A stretch of 51,448 bases of DNA from an uncultured Ectothiorhodospiraceae bacterium (lineage in GTDB: Bacteria > Pseudomonadota > Gammaproteobacteria > XJ16 > Halofilaceae). Below the pieces are notes generated by a model that saw only the letters and a program-made list of their open reading frames with translations, did not search any database and was not told the DNA's origin. Each line of letters opens with the position of its first letter. Positions within the stretch are counted from its first letter, which is position 1. Location of the stretch: contig CAJXKK010000019.1 in assembly GCA_913055615.1 (NCBI GenBank), positions 1-51,448 on the forward strand, given 5' to 3'. This document shows, piece after piece, positions 47,165-51,448 of the stretch. The position numbers and the translations under genes are program-made.

Positions 47165-47571
47165 GAACCACGAATGAACACGAATGAGTTCAGAGAAGTG
47201 GCGCGCGCTCGGGAGCTTCGCTGGAACCTTCTCGTCTCCGATACGGAAAAATCTGAACCACAGATAGACACGGATGAACACAGATCAAATGCGTGCATGC
47301 TGAGCTCCGTGCGGAGATGAGAGCTTTCGCCTGCACCGATGTAGCCGGTAGGGATTTGGAACGACAGGTTTCAAATCTGTGGTCATCCGTGTCTATCTGT
47401 GGTTCTTCACATCCGGTTCGGCGCCCGACCACCGAACAGCGAAGCTCCATAGGCAGCTGGCTGCCCCGGTAACCATTCGTGTTCATTGCTCGGCGCGTCC
47501 CTGCGCCTCGCCCCTTCGGGGCTCGGGCGATGATTTGCTCCCGGCAAATCATTCGTTTTCATTCGTGGTTC
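47165..47571. repeat. nested composite inverted repeat, copy 2
   Basis: Outer arms 47165-47186 and 47550-47571 (GAACCACGAAT, GAACACGAAT, G and its near-inverse) enclose a GAGCTTCGCTG/CAGCGAAGCTC pair (47213-47223, 47437-47447), then a CACAGAT element (47255-47405). The right 98 bp (47474-47571) closely match 12868-12965, including the hairpin ATGATTTGC/GCAAATCAT with a different 5-base loop. It fills the gap between convergent genes. Its right edge codes for the last residues of XseA. Confidence 0.9.
47255..47405. repeat. CACAGAT-family inverted repeat inside copy 2
   Basis: 31-nt arms (47255-47285 and 47375-47405), again GAACCACAGAT plus 10-mers, here with some CACGGAT variants. The ~89-bp centre is unlike the other copies. 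Confidence 0.88.
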
Positions 47572-48955
47572 TACCGCCTTCCCCATCGCCCGGTTCCGCC
47601 CGCGTGACGTCGGCTTCGAGGCGGCCGTGGGCGAGGTGGATGTCGAGGTGGTGGCCGGGCTGGACCTGGTTGGCGTCGGTGATGGCGCGCCCGTCCTCGG
47701 CGGCACGGACCAGGGCGTAGCCGCGGCCGAGGGTGGCGAGGGGGCTGACGGCCTCCAGGGCGCGGGACAGGGCCGCCACGCGGGCGTCGCGGCGATTGAA
47801 CTCCGCGCGGATCGCGCCGTCGAGGCGGCGGCGGGTGGTGTTCAGGCGCTCGCGCAGGCGTTCAACCCGCGTCATTGGCGATGCCCGGCGCAGGCGGGCG
47901 TCGATGCGTTCCAGGCGTTCGTGGCGCGTGGTGAGCGCGTGCGTGCCGATGCGCCGCAGCCGCAGTTCGAGTTCGTCGCGCCGCTGCTGCAGCTGCTGCA
48001 GGCGCCGCTCCGGGTGCTGACGGCGCAGGCGTGATTCGACGTTGCGGCGGCGCTCTTCGCGGCGGCGCAGGGAGCCATTTGCCGCGGCGTGCAGGCGGCG
48101 GCGCAGGCGGTCGAGCGTCTGCAGCAGCTCGCCCGCATCGGGGACCACCAGTTCGGCCGCGGCGGACGGCGTCGGCGCGCGTACGTCTGCGGCGAAATCG
48201 GCGATCGTGACGTCCACCTCGTGGCCGACACCGCTGACGATCGGGATGGTACTGGTGACGACCGCGCGTGCGACCGCCTCCTCGTTGAACGGCCACAGGT
48301 CCTCCAGCGAGCCGCCGCCGCGTACCAGCAGCAGCACATCGCAGTCGCCACGCCGGCCGGCGGTCGCGATCATCCGCGCGATTGCCGGTGCCGCGGCGTT
48401 GCCCTGCACCGGGACCGGATAGATCACCACCGGGATCGCAGGAAAACGGCGGGCGAGGACCTTGAGGACATCGCGCACGGCGGCGCCGGACGGGGAGGTG
48501 ATGATGCCGATCCGGTATGGCATCTGCGGTAGCGCGCGTTTGCGTTCCTGCGCGAAGAGCCCCTCGGCATCCAGGCGTTTCTTCAGGTCCTCGAAGGCGC
48601 GGGCGAGGGCGCCGGCACCGGCCGGCTCCATCTGCTCGACGATCAGCTGATAATCGCCGCGGGCCTCGTAAAGGCTGACCCGAGCGCGGGCCCGGACCTG
48701 CATGCCGGCGTCCGGGCGGAAGTCCATCAGGCGGTTGCGCCCGCGGAACATGGCGCAGCGCACCTGGGCGTCGCCGTCCTTGAGCGAGAAATACAGATGG
48801 CCGGACGCGGGGCGGGCGATGTTCGACAGCTCGCCCTCGATCCATATGGCCCCCAGGCCGCCCTCGAGCAGATCGCGCACGGTGCGGTTGAGTTCGCTGA
48901 CCGTGAATACGTGCGGGCCGGAATCCGCCGGGGCCGTGCTGGTACGATGGGCCAT
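47549..48955 (-). CDS. xseA: exodeoxyribonuclease VII large subunit
   Basis: A 468-residue subunit of ExoVII, which degrades single-stranded DNA. An N-terminal OB fold (VSELNRTVRDLLEGGLGAIW, GELSNIARPASGHLYFSLKD) is followed by the catalytic domain (RIGIITSPSGAAVRDVLKVL, VQGNAAAPAIARMI, LLVRGGGSLEDLWPFNEE, SGVGHEVDVTIADFAADVRA) and a long Arg-rich coiled coil (~285-400). The normal core ends near GRLEADV; the final residues RTTNENE and the TGA are encoded by the inner edge of the composite repeat, so the C-terminus has been rewritten or extended. The partner xseB is not in the window. Confidence 0.95.
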   Translation of the reverse strand: MAHRTSTAPADSGPHVFTVSELNRTVRDLLEGGLGAIWIEGELSNIARPASGHLYFSLKDGDAQVRCAMFRGRNRLMDFRPDAGMQVRARARVSLYEARGDYQLIVEQMEPAGAGALARAFEDLKKRLDAEGLFAQERKRALPQMPYRIGIITSPSGAAVRDVLKVLARRFPAIPVVIYPVPVQGNAAAPAIARMIATAGRRGDCDVLLLVRGGGSLEDLWPFNEEAVARAVVTSTIPIVSGVGHEVDVTIADFAADVRAPTPSAAAELVVPDAGELLQTLDRLRRRLHAAANGSLRRREERRRNVESRLRRQHPERRLQQLQQRRDELELRLRRIGTHALTTRHERLERIDARLRRASPMTRVERLRERLNTTRRRLDGAIRAEFNRRDARVAALSRALEAVSPLATLGRGYALVRAAEDGRAITDANQVQPGHHLDIHLAHGRLEADVTRAEPGDGEGGRTTNENE

Positions 48956-49159
48956 TCAGTGTTTCCCCGGGTTGATCTGGACCGGCGGCGCCGCTGCGCC
49001 GGTGGCGGGCGTGCTCGCGTTCCTGGCGCCGGTGCGCCGCGTCCGGAAACTGGTACGCCCGCATCCGGCTGCGTACAATCCGGGCCGCCTCCGCGCCCGA
49101 TCCTTTACGTCAGGAACCGCTCATAGTAACGCCGATACCGCCATCGATGAGAGGGATCC

Positions 49160-49417
49160 ATCTACGAAACCCTGACCGGCCACAGCCTCGGCCCGGCCGG
49201 CGCCATCGAAGTCGCCCTGTGCTGGCTGCTGCTCAGCGAACGCAACGCGGACAACGTCCTGCCGGCGCTCCTATTCAACGGCCCACGCGACGAGTCCCTC
49301 GCCCGGATCGGCCTCCTCGAAGCCCCTGGTCGCCTGCCGACCGACGGCCCCCGCTACTGCCTCAGCAACTCCTTCGCCTTCGGCGGCAACAACTGCTCCG
49401 TGTTGATTGCGGGGTAG
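49160..49417 (+). pseudogene. relic of a beta-ketoacyl-ACP synthase C-terminus
   Basis: 85 codons without a start, preceded in frame by TGA (49148-49150), then TAG (49415-49417). The text TGHSLGPAGAIEVALCWLLL and LSNSFAFGGNNCSVLIAG is the C-terminal end of a ketoacyl synthase (the GHxLGxAG histidine and the SFAFGGNN loop). The CWLLL variant recalls synthases of aryl-polyene-type clusters, by memory only. The first ~300 residues, with the active-site Cys, are gone. The intact phosphopantetheinyl transferase next door suggests both came from one fatty-acid/polyene gene set. 48956-49159 shows no gene. Confidence 0.75.
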
Positions 49418-49451
49418 GCGTTTTCGTTGATTCAGGTGAAGTCAAAGGCGA

Positions 49452-49562
49452 TCTCTCGCCAAGACGCCAAGCGCGCCAAGGAAAGTCAAAATCTGAAAAG
49501 AGTTGCAGAACGGGATTTTCATTTTTATCGCCTTTCTTGGCGCGCTCTGCGTCTTGGCGAGA
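49452..49562. repeat. CGCCAAG-family inverted repeat, copy 2
   Basis: The left arm (49452-49482) and right arm (49532-49562) hold TCTCGCCAAGACGC and CGCGCCAAG units as at 16701-16865, with a 49-bp A/T-rich centre. It lies between the ketoacyl-synthase relic and the PPTase stop. Confidence 0.88.
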
Positions 49563-49586
49563 AACCGCCTTTGACCTTCGGGCCTT

Positions 49587-50339
49587 TCACTCACCATCCA
49601 CGATCCGCCGCACGCCCGCCAGATCGGCGGTGACGGTCATCGGTTCCGGGGTTTCGCCGGGGCGGATCCAGTGGACGTCGGGTGGGGTGCCGTCGCCGGC
49701 GAGGTGGGAGAGGGCGAGGCTGTAGCCGTCGCCGGCGTCGAAATGCCACCACGCGACCGGGGCGCAGCAGTCCGCCTGGCCCGTGAGGCGCAGATCCGGG
49801 TCGCTGGTGTCGAGACCGGTGAGGCGGATGCCCGAGAGCGTGGTCCAGATGCCCCGGCCCATCGCCTTCGTGACCGCTTCCTTGACGGTCCATATCTGAA
49901 AGAAGCGGTAGCGGCGCGGCGCGTCGTCCAGGTTCCACAGTTCCTCCTGTTCCGCGGTGCCGTAGCAGTGGCGCGCGAGATCCTCGATCCGCGTGCGGCG
50001 CGCGCGCGACTCGATGTCGACGCCCACCGGCGCGCCCGGGGCCAGCGCGAGCACCACCCGGTCGTGGCTGTGCGACAGGTTGAAGTGCCACGCATCGCCA
50101 CCGGCCAGGGCTGGTTTGCCTTCAGGGCCGAAGCTGAACTCGATCATTTCCGGGCGGCATTCGAGGCGCCGCGCGAGTTCCAGCCGGAGCAGGGCGCGGG
50201 CGATCAGCGCACGATTGCGTGCGGCGGCCTGGCGCAGTTCGTCGACGCGTCGGCGCTCACTGGCCGTGAGCAGTGCACGCCACTCCCCGGGCCGGAGGGA
50301 AGGGTCGTCGAGGCGGCAGACGAGCACGGTCGGCGTCAT
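49587..50339 (-). CDS. Sfp-type 4'-phosphopantetheinyl transferase
   Basis: A 250-residue two-lobed enzyme that moves the phosphopantetheine arm of CoA onto carrier-protein serines. Magnesium/CoA motifs are GVDIES (~107) and WTVKEAVTKAMGRG (~150-163); FNLSHSHDRV is the family's SHS text. The ATG at 50339 is chosen over one at 50378; AGGGA lies ~11 bp upstream, a wide gap, and neither start is compelling. Its natural partners (acyl carrier proteins) are absent from the window, while a ketoacyl-synthase relic lies just downstream, so it may now serve other pathways or be left over. Confidence 0.92.
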   Translation of the reverse strand: MTPTVLVCRLDDPSLRPGEWRALLTASERRRVDELRQAAARNRALIARALLRLELARRLECRPEMIEFSFGPEGKPALAGGDAWHFNLSHSHDRVVLALAPGAPVGVDIESRARRTRIEDLARHCYGTAEQEELWNLDDAPRRYRFFQIWTVKEAVTKAMGRGIWTTLSGIRLTGLDTSDPDLRLTGQADCCAPVAWWHFDAGDGYSLALSHLAGDGTPPDVHWIRPGETPEPMTVTADLAGVRRIVDGE

Positions 50340-50494
50340 GCGACGGGATCCCTGCGTTGGGTGGCGCTCGGTGGTCATGGGTCGCGTCCACTGTGTGTTC
50401 CGGCGCGGTCCAGTGTCCCCGGTGCCCCATTATCGCCGAGTTGCCTGGACCGACGCACGCTAATGACTCCGCCTCCGGCACGCCTTGTGGGACA

Positions 50495-50523
50495 TTTACG
50501 CGAAACGCTGAGCGGCTTATAAT
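50495..50523 (+). promoter_or_regulatory. sigma70 promoter of guaB
   Basis: TTTACG (50495-50500), 17 bp, TATAAT (50518-50523), 42 bp before the guaB ATG. A short hairpin GGTGG/CCACC (50524-50541) begins right at the expected transcript start. Confidence 0.75.
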
Positions 50524-50565
50524 GGTGGGCTAGTTTCCACCGCCGTATTACCCGAGTCACCGCCC

Positions 50566-51448
50566 ATGAGGATTATCGAGGAAGCCCTCACCTTCGACGA
50601 CGTTCTGCTCCTCCCGGCGCACTCGAATGTCCTGCCCCGAGAAGTCAGTCTACGGACCCGGTTGACCCGCGACATCGCCCTGAATATCCCCATGCTCTCG
50701 GCCGCGATGGATACCGTCACCGAAGGAAGGCTCGCGATCGGGCTCGCCCAGGAGGGCGGCATCGGGATCATCCACAAGAACATGACCGTGGAGCGCCAGG
50801 CCGCGGAGGTCCGCCAAGTCAAGAAATTCGAATCCGGCGTGGTCCAGGACCCGATGACCATCAGCCCGGATACGAGCATCCACGAGGCGATGGAGCTGAC
50901 CCATAAGCACGGCTTCTCCGGCCTGCCGGTGGTCGACGGCAAGGATCTCGTGGGGATCGTCACCCGGCGCGATCTGCGCTTCGAGACGCGTCTGGATGAG
51001 CCGGTCGCGTCGATCATGACGCCGAAAGACAAGCTCGTGACCGTGTGCGAGGGCGCGGGCAAGGACGAGGCGATCGAACTGTTGCATCAGTACCGCATCG
51101 AGAAGGTGCTGGTGGTCAACGACCGCTTCGAGATGCGCGGCATGATCACCCTCAAGGATATCCAGAAGTCGACCGACAATCCGAACGCCGCCAAGGACAG
51201 TGCCGAGCGGCTGCTGGTTGGCGCGGCGGTGAGTACCTCGGCCGGCTCGGAAGAGCGGATCGATGCGCTGGTCGAGGCCGGTGTGGATGCGCTGGTGGTG
51301 GATACCGCCCACGGCCATTCCGAGGGCGTGCTGCGCACCGTGCGCTGGATCAAGGACCACCATCCCAAGGTGCAGGTCATCGGCGGCAATATCGCCACCG
51401 CCGCCGCCGCGAAGGACCTGGTCGCCGCCGGCGCCGATGCCGTCAAGG
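50566..51448 (+). CDS. guaB: IMP dehydrogenase (5' part)
   Basis: The first 294 residues of the GMP-pathway enzyme that oxidises IMP to [21 protein letters not shown] opens the TIM barrel. Two CBS domains (~95-205) follow, with [20 protein letters not shown] and [20 protein letters not shown]. The barrel resumes with [33 protein letters not shown] and VIGGNIATA. The window ends before the catalytic Cys loop. The promoter is clear, and guaA would be expected downstream. Confidence 0.97.
   Translation, partial: MRIIEEALTFDDVLLLPAHSNVLPREVSLRTRLTRDIALNIPMLSAAMDTVTEGRLAIGLAQEGGIGIIHKNMTVERQAAEVRQVKKFESGVVQDPMTISPDTSIHEAMELTHKHGFSGLPVVDGKDLVGIVTRRDLRFETRLDEPVASIMTPKDKLVTVCEGAGKDEAIELLHQYRIEKVLVVNDRFEMRGMITLKDIQKSTDNPNAAKDSAERLLVGAAVSTSAGSEERIDALVEAGVDALVVDTAHGHSEGVLRTVRWIKDHHPKVQVIGGNIATAAAAKDLVAAGADAVK

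Noticed and set aside
49147-49725. 192-codon plus-strand open frame
   Set aside because: It is out of frame with the ketoacyl-synthase relic and runs through the CGCCAAG repeat and into PPTase antisense; no family recognised.
50495-50541. PurR operator over the guaB promoter
   Set aside because: ACGCGAAACGC beside the promoter looks like half of a PurR box but the second half and the spacing do not fit.

Overview
The window reads as chromosomal DNA of a high-GC gammaproteobacterium. The evidence is the gene types (GltX plus GluQ, gammaproteobacterial RND and XseA genes), dense packing, strong G/C third-position bias and acidic proteins. An ectoine/hydroxyectoine breakdown operon suggests a halophilic or halotolerant life, perhaps near Ectothiorhodospiraceae-like lineages; the species cannot be named from this sequence. 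No prophage, transposase, CRISPR array or origin was seen.

Layout. 1-1.2 kb: end of a sugar/glycerol-type ABC binding protein and tRNA-Ala(CGC). 1.4-10.5 kb: a CysB-like LysR regulator, isocitrate lyase (aceA) and glutamate synthase (gltB, gltD), with a palindromic repeat between gltB and gltD. 10.8-12.6 kb: a stand-alone Lrp/AsnC effector domain, an EamA transporter and a GNAT acetyltransferase. 13.0-22.0 kb (minus strand): an ectoine/hydroxyectoine catabolic block in the order ald-doeC-doeD-eutB-eutC-EamA-(EamA relic)-doeA. doeB and eutA are not in the window. 22.2-23.6 kb: gltX. 23.7-32.5 kb: a selenium locus of a SelD fused to an NADH-dehydrogenase-like domain (SenC role), a SenB-type selenosugar synthase, a SenA/EgtB-type sulfoxide/selenoneine synthase, a phosphonate-type ABC importer and EgtD. 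Together these can be read as histidine to hercynine (EgtD), selenium to selenophosphate (SelD) to selenosugar (SenB), and then to selenoneine (SenA), with a dedicated importer probably feeding selenium. 32.7 kb: tRNA-Ala(GGC). 32.9-38.9 kb: a GYF_2/pentapeptide-repeat membrane protein, an overlapping minus operon (EamA-yheT-hydrolase), and msrB-GGCT-GH84 on plus. 38.9-46.2 kb: acs, gluQ, and an RND pump with its adaptor. 46.5-51.4 kb: a lytic transglycosylase, xseA, a relic of a ketoacyl synthase beside an Sfp-type phosphopantetheinyl transferase, and the start of guaB.

Repeats are a second theme. Four families of non-coding inverted repeats are scattered through the intergenic gaps: (i) arms built from 10-bp RRACACAGAT units, (ii) arms built from RRACACGAAT units, (iii) arms built from CGCCAAG units, and (iv) REP-like hairpins with GCCGGCT/AGCCGGC stems. 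Families (i) and (ii) are nested in each other in two composite elements of about 400 bp. Each composite lies between two convergent genes, and one supplies the C-terminal codons and stop of xseA.
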